Under the pieces are notes generated by a model that saw only the letters and a list, made by a program, of their open reading frames with translations, had not been told where the DNA came from and searched no databases. From assembly GCA_964017185.1 (NCBI GenBank), contig OZ024884.1:19748048-19812047 (forward strand): DNA of 64,000 bases, written 5' to 3'. Shown in pieces: positions 48,326 to 59,250 of this stretch; positions within the stretch are counted from its first letter, which is position 1; each line of letters begins with the position of its first letter. Origin of the DNA: Rugalucina vietnamica. Lineage: Eukaryota > Mollusca > Bivalvia > Lucinida > Lucinidae. Made by a program: the position numbers and the translations under genes.

Positions 48326-49270
48326 ATGTTTTCTTTTCACGAACAGATCTTAAGAACGAATATTCAGTCTAAAAAGAGTACATCCTACCTCGCATCGGAC
48401 ATTATCGGGAATCTCGACGCAGGTCTCCGAGTTTTCCCCGACGCTGCTTTTTTTGTACTTTTTAAGTACGTTAAGAAAGAGGATGTTTCCGGGCTTACTT
48501 CAGGTCAAAGAGGTACAAGGGGTCAAGGTTGGGCCCGGGAAACGATTGAAAAGTTGGTTATCAAGAGTCAAGAAACAAACAAGCAAATTCAGAAAATTTA
48601 TGTCCCCCGCCTTGATTGTTTAGTTACACAAAATATAATCTGAGAATGATGTATATCCAAACCACATGCACTTTAAATGTAAATGCCCGAAAAATTGAAT
48701 AAAAAAGTTATATAAATATAGATAAACCTGAAGATTATATTCAAACCACAAGCACATCTTCAAAGCCTGGTCTAAACCCATCTTCAAACCATGGTCAAGA
48801 CATCTGTTTCAAAAGAATCGGAATAAAACTGAAGGAGGAGTTTCGCACACAAGGTGCACATGTACTATAGGGAACAAAATGACGGAAAGGTGAAAACTAT
48901 GAACCTCCGCTTTTCTTCGAAAATGCGTGGGACAATAATACGAAGAACAGAAGAACAGCAGAAAATGAGAGAAGAGGAACGGATCGTAAGACAACATGAG
49001 CGCGACATTGCTGACAACAAAACAATTGAGTATCAGGTCAAAGAGGTCCAAGTTGTCAAGGTTGACCTTCCTAGGGGCATACACACGACCACATGTCTAA
49101 ACTGCAAATTACCTGCCACGAAGATTGTATTTACGCAGATGATGATCAAAAAATGCTGTGTCTGGCCATGGAGAACAGAATTTGTAGTGAATGTCTGGAT
49201 GAAGACTAACAAGAAGGACAAAAAACCACTGTCCTATAGGCGATCAGCTCTGCATTTGGAGCGCCCATAA
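48326..49270 (+). pseudogene. Divergent Cys-rich gene fragment, copy B (disrupted)
   Basis: Homologous to the open copy at 56,801-57,247. An N-terminal stretch FSFHEQILRT lies near 48,330. REEERIVRQHERDIA then VKEVQVVKVDLPRGIHTTTC lie at 48,960-49,105. A 1-nt deletion after TCLNC (TGCAAATTACC for TGCAACTTTACC, near 49,107) shifts the frame, losing the CHENC pattern. The long frame at 48,854-49,270 therefore ends in an out-of-frame tail. The unit's Naiad insertion lies about 125 bp further on. Confidence 0.55.
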
Positions 49271-49751
49271 AATCAGCCGTATCATTTCATGAACGTTTTG
49301 CTTCAAAGCCCGAAACGACATAACACATAGGTCTATGATCTTGGATACTAGTTAATGGAATGACAGAACAACCAAAAGTATGTTAAGAAAAGTATGTTAA
49401 GTATGTGTGGCGGCCCTAAAAAGTCTCCCCGTACATCCATTTAATGCTCTTATTTTTCCAATCCTCAGGGATTGCTTGCAATCAGTTTGTATTTTCCTAT
49501 CTCTAACTACCACAACTCTTCGATACCGTATTGAAGGTCATTAGTTGACCGTCACTCGTATCTCGTTGTATAAGCGATTCTTACGTTTCTATCCATGGAC
49601 TTGTATTAGACATGGACCTGAGGTGTGGGTTTCGGTTATACCTTTTTCTTTCATTCGAAAGATTTTGCATTACGATTAAGTGCATTATTTATTCTATAAC
49701 CGGTATGAGTGTCGCGCTCCTTTTGGCAGTATCAACACAATACTCCCAACT

Positions 49752-52700
49752 ATGACTATCACAAAAAGATTAGGAATTACATTAACTCCCCTTAGGTTGC
49801 ATGCCGCGTCTACTGTACGGATTCCTCATTCAACTAACAATTTTCAAAATTTATTACCTACTGTAAGGGTGACACCTCTTAATTTATTTTCGGCATCTAC
49901 TGTTAATCTACACGGAGCTTCTAATTCTAATATGTTTCGTAATAATCTTCAGATTAGGTTATCTCCACTCAAATCACCAATTTTACGTAAATATATTAAT
50001 CCGTTCAAGAGACCTGGAATGTACCCTAGTATTTCTAAGTGCAATGCCAAGAAGTGCAACGGTTGCAATCATTTATGCTCTAAGACTACTATCACTTCAT
50101 CTGTGAATGGAAGGACATTTTCAGTGGTTAATGATTCTGATTTAGACTGAAAATCAATGGATCTTGTATATGTTCTTACTTGAAATACAAACAACTGTAG
50201 GATGCAATATGTTGGACAAACTTGTCGAACTTTGCAAAAACGATTTGGTGAGCACTATCGTAGAATCAGAAAGCCCAAAAATAATGATACCTTCCTGTAC
50301 CAGCATTTTAAGCGCACTGGTCATTCTCCCAATGATGTTAAAGTTCAACCAGTGGAGAAAATCTCATATGATGAAAATTCTTCAATTAGATTCAAAAACA
50401 TTAAACGATTTGAAACTGAACTTAAATGGATAAAATTACTGCAAACACCCTTTCCACTGGGATTTAACGACAACATTTACCATGAAGGCAATATTTCCAA
50501 AATGCCCGATTTTGATGTACTTACACTTTCGGACTCTCGTAAACGTAAATCTAGATCTCATGGTATACGGAAAAAGGGTAATGACAAACGTAAACGGTGC
50601 GCTGCATTGAAATTGAACATTTCTCTTAATGATTTAGCTGTTAAACTAAGGATTCACGGTCGACATCCAATGCTGTCGTATCTTAGTTCTCTACCTATTG
50701 CTGCATTACGTTCCTTGGACACAGATGCTAATAGATTTTACGATAGAAATCATCAAATGTATGACGCTGCACTGTTAACAAGATGTTATACTCAGCATGC
50801 TCTTCGTCCATTTATCGATTCCGAATCTAATCACATTAGAAGTTTTATTAAAATTCCTTTCATCAATAAAGGAATTGACTTTATTGATTTACCAAGCATA
50901 TTCCAGGATAAATCAGTGATACAGTCTATACCTACCTACTTCCAAAACTCAGAACCTCCTATTATTTGTTACAAATATAACAAACCAATCAGAAATACAA
51001 TTTTTAATTTCAATAAACTTGTTTCTGATCTTGATATACATGCTAATACTCCTAAGTCTTGAGATTGTAAAGATTCAAAATATGTTTATCAACCCGCTGG
51101 ACATATTGTTACTGGAAATTTAAAAATAATTTCGGATTCTAGAATTCGCAAAATTGTTTCTAAAGGTCCGAAATATAGATTCCCTTCCTACATTAATTTC
51201 GACAAATGTAGAGAGGAGATTTCATCTGCATTAAATGATTTCGGTAATCGATGGTGTAAACGAGAGGTTGTTGATGATAATGCTCTTAAAGAATGGAAAA
51301 GAAGTATCTTCACTATCGTGGATAAACGTATTAAGTTTTATTCACAAAATACTAATCTTTTACCTCCTAAACCCAAATCGTCATTTAGGCATTTGAAGCA
51401 GGGTATCCAAGAATTTCATAGAAAGTATGTCTTGGTTCCGGCAGATAAAGCCGCAAACAATGTTGTTGTCGTTTGTAGGCTTCACTACGTTAACACCTTA
51501 AAACAGGAGCTTGATGGTACCAGGGCTTATCTGGAGACAGATACTGATGAGGTGTCTGTAGTTAATGCCCACTTAAACGATTTACCTGTTAAGTTTTCTG
51601 TTTGTGTCAATGAAGGCCAAGACAAACTTCCTACGATGTATTGGTTACCTAAGCTTCACAAAAGACCATACAAAGCTAGATTTATTGCAAATTCTAGCTC
51701 TTGTACTACCACTGAACTTTCTAAATTATTAACTTCCTGTCTTACTGCTATCAAATCTCATGTTATAAGATACTGTGAGACAGTGTGTGAAACTTCAAAT
51801 AAAAATTGGTTTTGGTCAATTAAAAATTCTGGTGAGGTGCTCAGTAAATTGAAGTGTAGAGGGTTCCGTGCGACAAGCTTGTCCGCATATGATTTTTCTA
51901 CTCTGTATACAACATTACCACATAATCTAATTAAAGAAAAACTTCTGGATTTGATAGAGTGGACCTTCAAAAGGGCATTAAAAAACTATGGTTCACTTTA
52001 TTTGGCATGTAATGACAGAAAGGCTTTTTTCACTTCCTCTGACCAAAGTCGGTATACACTTTGGTCATGTCAGAATGTATGCGACGCCTTATCCTATCTC
52101 CTTGATAATATTTATATTAGATTTGGGACCAAGTTATACAGACAAATTGTTGGAATTCCGATGGGTACAAATTGCGCACCTCTCGTAGCTGATTTATTTT
52201 TATACTGCTACGAAAGAGATTTCATGGATTCTCTTAACCATGATAATCAAGCTGATGTTATCGAGGCTTTTAATTCCACATCTAGGTACCTCGATGACCT
52301 TTTGAACATTGACAACCCTTATTTTGAAGGTATGGTCAATCAAATTTATCCTCCTGAACTTCAGTTGAACAAAGCCAATATCTCAGATACTGAAGCCCCC
52401 TTTTTAGATCTACATCTTTCTGTTGCAAATGGATTTGTTTCTTCTAAAATTTATGATAAGCGCGATGACTTTGATTTTGATATAGTAAATTTTCCTTTTT
52501 TGGATGGTGACGTTCCTCGTCGTGCTTCTTATGGTGTATACATTTCGCAACTTATTAGGTTTGCTAGAGTCTGCAATCATGTTACAGACTTCAACGCTCG
52601 AAATAAATGTTTAACGGCAAAACTTCTCCAACAGGGCTATCGGTATCATAAACTTCGAAAAACATTTTCTAAATTTTATCGTAGACACTATGAATTGATT

Positions 52701-52985
52701 TCCAAATATAATGTTGGGTTAAAGATTCTTTTAAGTGAGGGCCTTTCGGAACCTGAATTTTATGGTGACTTGGTTTACAAATTTAAGAAACTTAAAGGAA
52801 TTAATGATTTTTCTTTTCAGTTCAGAAAAATCATAACACGTTACAGACGTATAGGTTATAACTTGAATGTTATGCGACAGTCTGCATGCTTAGTTTTTAA
52901 CCCAATCATGGTTGATAACTATGCTGCCTTCTTTAATTGCACACCGGTGGGTCGGGCGTCAGACTCTATGATGGCCCCGACATAA
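49752..52985 (+). CDS. Naiad GIY-YIG endonuclease-reverse transcriptase, predicted selenoprotein with three UGA codons
   Basis: One frame of 1,078 codons including the UAA stop, interrupted only by UGA at 50,148 (residue 133), 50,181 (144) and 51,060 (437); there is no UAA, UAG or frameshift. An in-frame TAA at 49,677 precedes it and ATG 49,752 is the first AUG. Order: Cys-rich finger (CNAKKCNGCNHLC), GIY-YIG endonuclease with LVY (138-140), MQYVGQT (151-157), KRFGEHY (163-169) and an acidic FETEL (220-224); a basic linker; a U-D-C motif at 437-439, where this PLE clade has CxC. The reverse transcriptase follows with PKLHKRPYKARFIANSS, motif A YDFSTLY (713-719), motif B GIPMGTN (801-807) and motif C YLDD (846-849). 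Endonuclease first and RT last is the permuted order of Naiads; canonical PLEs have the reverse. Selenoprotein Naiads are reported from clams and spiders. Confidence 0.85.
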
Positions 52986-53043
52986 AGCTATTCATTTTAG
53001 TTGGTTGGGGCCGGAGCTTCTTGTCTGTTGCTTGGCCCACCGG
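52944..53043 (+). promoter_or_regulatory. SECIS-like element overlapping the Naiad stop codon
   Basis: Read as RNA: helix I pairs 52,944-52,964 with 53,023-53,043 (21 positions, one U-U mismatch, several G-U). The core is AUGA at 52,968-52,971 opposite GA at 53,014-53,015. Helix II pairs 52,972-52,981 with 53,004-53,013 (10 bp, outer U-G). An internal loop AUAA (52,982-52,985) follows, then a 5-bp helix III (52,986-52,990 with 52,998-53,002) closed by UUCAUUU. AUGA, GA and the unpaired adenines at 12 nt spacing match eukaryotic SECIS rules, and the extra helix makes it form 2. The UAA stop codon (52,983-52,985) supplies the apical adenines, so the element straddles the end of the ORF. Confidence 0.75.
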
Positions 53044-53989
53044 GGTCCAACTGGTGTTTTTCTTTTGCTCCGGAGTTAGTAGGTTATTCGGCGCCCAGGG
53101 ATCTCCATCGTCGGGCAGCTTACTCAGTCTGTGAGTCCTGGTTTTTGATTCATCAGGATGTTTATCATGATTTATTTGTTTGTTCTTGATGATTCATTAA
53201 CTAGTTAGAGATTCACCACGAGGACCGAATAACTAACTAAATGTTATGAACCACTGCAGAAGCTGAGGGTGAGGTTATGGCCATGTAAAACCGGTTTAAG
53301 CCCGCCAGTAACTTTGTGTTACTGATCGTTCCAAGTCGATACTTCTGTGGTGGTTCTTTTTGTTTTATGTTTTGGTGTATAAAAATTTTTTGTGCTGTTG
53401 GCGCCTTATGTATGTTTTCATATTTTTAGTTAAGTTAAGGTAACTGAGTGGCCACCTATTGGGAAAATAGCTGCTCATTCGGCTTACGATATGTTTCATG
53501 GTATAAGTACCTGATTGTTAGTTTGGTTTTTTCCCACCTCGGTTTTTGGAGTGGGAATCTTTTTCTGATTGCGCCTTTTCCTGATCTTTGCCTACTTGTA
53601 CCTTTTTACATTGTACATGTACTTATCTACAATTCTTTAGTTTTCCAAGTGTTTATCCTTTTCCTTCTCCTTCAAAGGTTTGATCGTCACTCACATTTTT
53701 TTTTCAATTTGTTAATACTGTTTTTATAAAACAAAACTTTATATGCTCGTAACTTGTTGTTTATCACTTTTTAGTCCATTGAAATCATTGGCCCATTCTT
53801 AAATTTTGAAAATATGGAGTGTCACTGGATAGACCAAAGTGGCATAAACTACTTCTTCCTTATACTTCAAAGTGCTCTTGACATTTTTGACGAAACAAAG
53901 ACATGGAGACATACCTTCAATTCATCGGTGGCTATAAAATTGCCAGTGAAACTAGAATTGTCTAGCACCACTTCTGAGCTTTTTTTTCA

Positions 53990-54440
53990 GGGTGAGAAAA
54001 ACAATGACAGGTAACAATCCCAAGCTAGATCTTATCAATGTTGATGTGCATACAAAATTTGGTCAGATCCTGTCAATGAGTTCTCAAGATATTCAGCGGA
54101 AACAAAATTCTGTAGTATATGTGAAGGGTCATAACTCCGTCAAAATTATGCAAAAAATGATGGGTTACAATCACAAGCTAGATCTTGTCAATGCTGATGT
54201 GCATACAAAATTTGGTCAGATCCTGTCAATGCGTTCTCAAGATATTGAGCGGAAACGAAATTCTGATGTAAATCAAGGGCTGTAACTCTGTCAAAATTTT
54301 ACAAAAAGATGGGTAGCTAGGTCTTGTCAATGTTGATACAAAGTTTGGTCAGTCAATTTATTCTCAAGATATTGGGTGGAAACCAAATATTCACGGAATC
54401 ACGGAAAGACGGTAGGGCAGGGCGAATCCAGCATAGCTCC
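53990..54440. repeat. ~150-bp tandem repeats in unit C, array 1
   Basis: About three units based on ATGATGGGTAACAATC, CAAGCTAGATCTTGTCAATG, ACAAAATTTGGTCAGATTCT, CAAGATATTGAGCGGAAAC and GGGCCGTAACTCCGTCAAAA. The array ends in TCCACTTTTCCAAAGCGGG. Longer versions are at 58,280-59,250 and 63,260-64,000. Short frames here are repeat artefacts. Confidence 0.8.
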
Positions 54441-54599
54441 ACTTTTCCAAAGCGGGTATATAATAAATGAAAGACCAGGCACACGCTTATAGAAAGTAAG
54501 AAGGAATAAAACCAGAACGAACATGGAAGTGATTTATTTTCATGTTTGTGGACTTTGAAGACATAATTGTCGTGAAAATGCTAACACTGACTGGTAAGT

Positions 54600-55100
54600 C
54601 CATTAATAAGATCTGTCGCAGCCTGACTTGTGCTTTGCCACAAAATCTATTAAAATCTATGACCCATGACATTGACCTCAAGGTCACTCAGTTGGGTCAT
54701 GATGGTACAGCATAAAACGTAGATCAATATCTACCAACATGCAAAGTATCAACTCGATCTATCTACATGTCGATGAGATATAGATTTACATGTCGAAGAG
54801 ATATAGACTTATAAAGACTTTAACCAAAGACTTTAACACAAAATTTCTAAGTCCGTGACCTTGACCTAATAGTGGTCACCCAGGTGGGTCGTGGTGATAA
54901 AACATAAAACTTCAGACCAATATCTACCAACATACAAAATATCAACTTGATCCACATCAACGACTTCAAAAGATATAGACTCGTAAAAACTTTAACCGAA
55001 AACTTTAACATTTGAGCAACGCCGACGCTAACGCTAACGGCGACGCCGGGGTGACTGCAATAGCTCTTCCTATACTTTCGTACAGTCGAGCTAAAAACTA
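54600..55100. repeat. Tandem 'TGACCTCAAGGTCA' repeat, unit C
   Basis: About two to three ~190-bp subunits with CATGACATTGACCTCAAGGTC, GATCAATATCTACCAACATG and ATATAGACTTATAAA-type blocks (given in part). The terminus is ACGCTAACG.CGACGCCGGGG and TTTCGTACAGTCGAGCTAAA. The expanded version at 59,400-60,780 has inverted ends AGCTCGCCTGACT / ACAGGCGAGCTA. Confidence 0.7.
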
Positions 55101-55233
55101 ATTTGACATGTTTAAGGATTGCTACAGCAAGGCATATCTACGTCTATGTTGTTAACTTCCAACGACTGCATTATCCAATAGTTTGTACTTCTTCCCTCAT
55201 TAGATAACCCATTAAATAAAGGATATATGTTCA

Positions 55234-56517
55234 TTAATAGATATCAATTTGACACAGTTCCTCAAGCTTGGTAGAGCACTGTACATCTCCAAAGTGAAAA
55301 TCCCAATTACTGTGCATCATCACGCAGTTTCCACTAGTCCCTTCGTTTGGCTGGGTAGCATCCCATGGGATATTTTTTACAAGATCACCATTATCCCATC
55401 TAAAGACACCTTCTTCTGCGATGTCACTAGCTCCTACGTATACGCACGCAGATCCAACTGAAACACGTATTAAAACAATAAATAATAGCAAATGCCTCAA
55501 AATAAACAGCCGATATACCTAATGTACCTCTACAATAGAAACTTGACGCGTTTCGGACTGCCCTTGGGCTTGGCACAGAAACTAATGTTTTATTACTAGG
55601 CTTATATTACTACATATACCTGCTCGGAGGTACTCTTTCATGAATTTGAAGGCTTCTGTGGAATTGAAGATCATAAGGTGCCCTCCTTCTGTTTGACACC
55701 TTTTCTCAGCTTGAAACCAGTCTGGCTTAAAATTTTTATCGCGTCTCCAGCATAGATTAAGCCTTTTATTGTACATGTAGTTTGAAGGGCATGTCTTCTC
55801 TTGAGAAGCTGAAATAAATGGTTAAAACATTTTAACGTGCAATCGCGACAACTGTTGGTGAATTTTCCGAGAAATTTTGTTTTGTAGCACAAAATGATAA
55901 ATCACCTCGCACCTCGATCCAAATTTGTCCTAAATAGAAAATTATTTCTCTTCATTCGTGCAGTCATATTTTCTGTTATTAGTATTGTATGCAGTTTACC
56001 GCCCGGTGTCTGGTTTCATTAATTCTTGACTTTTCTTTCTATTCCATAGAATCCGAGGTCTTTAAGAGATAGGGCCCGGTCTTTTAGTCTTTCAAGCGTC
56101 ACTTGAACCCGAACTTCCTCTTATATGACCCAGGATTTGAAGAGCATTTAAATCGTTGATTTGTGCCGTCATCACTAAGTATCATAGAAGTTGATATATT
56201 AAATACCAAAATTAAAAACATAATACAACGAAAGGAGCACTTGAATATTTAACATTCCGGTATTTAGCATTATTACCTTTATCTCGTTGAAGCTCTTCTA
56301 GGCCGGACACAATGTCTGATAGTCTATCCCCTATTTTCTCTACCGCCACCAGTCTGTCGCTTATTTCTTCTATTCTACTCTCCAGGCGCATGGTTTTAGC
56401 AAGTAGCTTTTCTTCATAATCAAACTTTGAACATGAAGGTTCGAATCCCGCGGCAATCAGGCAAGACGATGCCCACAAAACAAAATAAAAGCTATGAACT
56501 TCGATGGTAGTCGACAT
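55234..56517 (-). CDS. Lectin C: secreted C-type lectin, intact
   Basis: Exons on the minus strand: 56517-56277, 55808-55620, 55457-55234 (654 nt, 217 aa), all GT/AG with phase 1 junctions. Signal peptide with hydrophobic core (FYFVLWASSCLIAAG), then FEPSCSKFDYEEKLLAKTM and a coiled coil longer than in A (ISDRLVAVEKIGDRLSDIVS). The C-type lectin domain runs from TCPSNYMYNKRLNLCW through GGHLMIFNSTEAF (exon 2) to VYVGASDIAEEGVF, PWDATQPNEG, NCVMMHSNWDF and ELCQIDIY (exon 3). The ligand motif is QPN, between the mannose-type EPN and galactose-type QPD, so specificity cannot be assigned. NWDFHFGDVQC replaces the usual WND. It is the only intact member among the three close copies B, C and D. The exon 1 donor is GTAATA, weaker than GTAAGG in B. 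Confidence 0.88.
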
Positions 56518-56555
56518 GTTATTCCAAATCTAAGTGCTTATTTATTATTCATTCA

Positions 56556-56563
56556 TATAAAAG
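56556..56563 (+). promoter_or_regulatory. TATA-like box between lectin C and the Cys-rich fragment
   Basis: TATAAAAG, conserved with 48,229 and 62,111, 39 nt upstream of the lectin C start codon on the opposite strand. On the lectin strand the same bases read TTTATATG. Which direction it serves is not determined. Confidence 0.35.
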
Positions 56564-56800
56564 CCCGTCATTAAACATCTGTCTACAGTTTTTAAGCATT
56601 CGAGGACAACGAAAAACGATAGCACACAGCTGAACAACAACTTGTTTTCTCTTCACGAACAGATCTTAAGAACGAAAATTCAAGCTTCAAGAGTACAGCC
56701 TACCTTGCACTGGAACTCCTCGGAAATCCACTCTCAGGTTTATAGACACCCAACGTTTTCTCCGATGCTGCTATTTCTTGTACTTTTTTAATTAAGTTAA

Positions 56801-57247
56801 GAGGATGTTTCCTTTCTTACTTCAAGTCAAAGAGGTTCAAGTGCTCAAGGAAACGGCGGGGGAAACGGTTGGAAAGTCGGATATAGCGTATCCAGAAAAA
56901 TAATACAAGGAACTGAAGAGCAGCAGAAAATGAGAGAAGAGGAACGGATCGTAAGACAACATGAGCGCGACATTGCTGGCAACAAAAATTTCGAGTATCA
57001 GGTCAAAGAGGTCCAAGTTGTCAAGGTTGACGTTCCTAGGGGCATACACACGACCACATGTCTGAACTGCAACTTTACCTGCCATGAAAATTGTATTTAT
57101 GCAGACGATGATCAAAAAATGCTGTGCCAGGCAATGAAGAATAGAATTTGTAGTGAATGTCTAGATAAAGACTACCAAGAAAGGACAAAATGTCAATGTA
57201 CACAAAATAACCATGAACGTTTTGCTTCAAATCCCGAAAAGACATAA
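56801..57247 (+). CDS. Divergent Cys/His-rich protein fragment, copy C (open)
   Basis: Open from 56,801 (after an in-frame TAA) to the stop at 57,245-57,247; the first in-frame ATG is 56,930 (105 aa). A charged, probably helical segment (REEERIVRQHERDIA) leads into VKEVQVVKVDVPRGIHTTTC. A zinc-ligand-like pattern follows: TCLNCNFTCHENC, LCQAMKNRICSEC, TKCQC. TxCLxCxxTCHxxC segments occur C-terminal to P-loop GTPase-like domains in some fish and invertebrate proteins; that link is from memory and weak. No P-loop is present here, so this is either the last exon of a gene whose upstream exons I cannot find or a retained fragment. Copies B and D are frameshifted, which argues against strong selection. 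Confidence 0.4.
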   Translation, partial: EDVSFLTSSQRGSSAQGNGGGNGWKVGYSVSRKIIQGTEEQQKMREEERIVRQHERDIAGNKNFEYQVKEVQVVKVDVPRGIHTTTCLNCNFTCHENCIYADDDQKMLCQAMKNRICSECLDKDYQERTKCQCTQNNHERFASNPEKT

Positions 57248-57249
57248 CA

Positions 57250-57960
57250 TAATAATAATAATAACAATAACTTTATTTAAAGAGGATAACATATTTGGCA
57301 GATATGCCAGTCTAACATATGGTCCTCAACTAACAAATATTTAAATGCTTGACAAAATGAATATACAGTCTAATATTTACAATGGTATGTACAATTTGAA
57401 GATACTATGTGACAGACATGCGAGTACATGCGAGCTACACAACCCCGCTCCATTGCATTGGGTTGAAAGTTGGCTTGACGCCATCCAGTGGCTTGGTTTA
57501 TCATTTCTGCGTATCATTCTTTTATTTTTGTTGACTTAGCATATCGGTTTCCGCATGACTATGGCCATAGCTATTGGGGGTCACATAACGCTATCACAAT
57601 ATCAGGTTCTCGTTTGTAACATCTAGAAAGGTAAGTTATTCTGTCAATTTCTTGATCACTTAGACTGTCCTCCGATATGTTGAATCTCTTAATAACACAC
57701 CTATGAACTTGGATACCTGTTATACAGTAATGGAATGATAAAACAACCAAAAGTATGTTTTACATTGTATATATTATTATGCAGGGATATTGTTGGCTTG
57801 AAAATGAAAGGGGCCATTTCATGAAAAATGCTCGGCTAGAATCATTATTGCCTATCTACTTACATTATAAAACCGGCCCATTATTTCAAAAAGAAGGGGC
57901 CATTTTGAAAATTAAAGGGCAATTTTGCCCATGGCCCCTCCCAAAATTATCCCTGATTAT
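57250..57960. other. Unit C tail with unit-specific insertion
   Basis: Begins with a short (AAT)n run, then a segment absent from the other units (AGAGGATAACATATTTGGC to ACCTATGAACTTGG), returns to AACAACCAAAAGTATGTTTT, and has a further ~200-bp insertion (57,758-57,955) before ACTTATCTACAATTCT. No gene recognised. Confidence 0.45.
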
Positions 57961-58279
57961 GTACTTATCTACAATTCTCTAGTTTTCCAAGTGTTTATTC
58001 TTTTTCTTCTCCTTCAAAGGTTTGATCATCACTCACATTCTTTTTTCAATTTGTTAATACTGTTTATATAAAACAAAACTTTATATGCTCGTACCTTGTT
58101 GTTTATCACTTTTTAGTCCATTGGAATCATTGGCCCATTCTTAAATTTTGAAAGTACGGAGTGTCACTGGATAGACCAAAGTGGCATAAAATACTTCTTC
58201 CTTATACGTTTGACGAAACAAAGATCACTCTGCAGTCACCGGTTGCTATAAAATTGCTGAAACTAGAATTGTCTAGCCC

Positions 58280-59250
58280 CACTTCTGAGCTTTTTTTCAG
58301 GGTGAGAAAAACAATGACAGGTAACAATCCCAAGCTAGATCTTGTCAAAACAAAATATTTGGTCTGATTCTGTCAAATAGTTCTCAAGATATTGAGCGGA
58401 AACAAAATTCTGAAGTAAATCAAGGGCCGTAACTCCGTCAAATTTTTCGAAAAATGATGGGTAACAATCACAAGCTAGATATTGTCAATGTTTATGTGCA
58501 TACAAAATTTGGTCTGATTCAATTCGTTCTGAAGATATTGAGCGGAAACAAAATTCTGTAGTATATTCAGGGCCGTAACTCCGTCAAAATTTTGCAAAAA
58601 ATGATGGGTAACAATCACAAGCTAGATCCTGTCAATGTTAATCGGCATACAAAAATTGATTTGATTTTGTCAAATCGTTCTGAAGATATTGAGCGGAATC
58701 GAAATTCTGATGTAAATCAAGGGCTGGAACTCTGTTTAAATTTTGCAAAAAAAAAAAAAAAAAAAAAAAAAATGATAGCCTACGGTAACAGTCCCAAGCC
58801 AGATCTTGTCAATGTGGATGTGTATACAAAATTTGCTCAGATTCTGTGAATTTATTCTCATGGTATTGAGCGGAATAGCGGAAACTAAATTCTGACATAA
58901 GTCAAGGGCCGTAACTCTGTTTGCTTAAAATGACGGGTAACAATCTCAAGCTCGATCTTGTCAATGTTGATGGCATACAAAATTTGGTCAGATTCTGTCA
59001 ATTCGCTCTTGAAATATTGAGCGGAAACAAAATTCTGACGTTAATCAAGGGCCGTAACTCCGTCCAAATTTCACAAAAAATGATGGGTAGCAATCCCAAG
59101 CTAGGTTTTGTCAATGTTGATGTGTATACAAAATTTGGTCAGTCAATTCATATCAAGATTGAGTGTGGAAACCAAATATTCACGGAATCACGGAAAGACG
59201 GAATGACAGAAGGACAGAGTGAATCCAGCATTGCCCCACTTTTCCAAAGC
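58280..59250. repeat. ~150-bp tandem repeats in unit D, array 2
   Basis: About six units of the array described at 53,990-54,440, with an A-run at 58,747-58,771. The same A-run position recurs at 63,707-63,736 in the next unit, so it was present before that duplication. Confidence 0.8.

Larger units (their letters stand above)
49395..53608 (+). mobile_element. Full-length or near full-length Naiad (N-terminal-endonuclease PLE) retroelement
   Basis: The limits come from comparison with the other lectin units. Unit D reads AACAACCAAAAGTATGTTTTATACGTACTTATC without interruption (62,892 onward, quoted in part), whereas unit B is opened between AAGTATGTTAAGTATG (about 49,395) and ACATGTACTTATC (about 53,615). 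The right end is fixed by the 154-bp copy at 6,675-6,828. The element holds a ~350-bp 5' leader, one long ORF and ~620 bp of 3' UTR with a TTCCCAC/GTGGGAA hairpin at 53,531-53,557. I found no long terminal pseudo-LTR, and the short repeats at the left edge (AAGTATGTTAAG twice) may be part of the target duplication. Confidence 0.85.

Noticed and set aside
48809-49084. Minus-strand frames opposite the Cys-rich fragment
   Set aside because: Shadows of the plus-strand homologous copies; not conserved as frames among B, C and D.
50154-50433. Small frames overlapping the endonuclease in other phases
   Set aside because: Contained within the GIY-YIG coding frame and lacking any motif.
49680-52985. 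Three separate ORFs (pseudogene fragments) across the Naiad element
   Set aside because: All three share one frame and are separated only by UGA codons at cysteine positions, with a SECIS-like fold at the end.
53236-53280. Alternative SECIS around ATGAACC...GGTGAG in the Naiad 3' UTR
   Set aside because: The core words are present, but helix II needs two bulges and a three-base loop, and helix I is only about 4 bp. The fold at 52,944-53,043 is far better.
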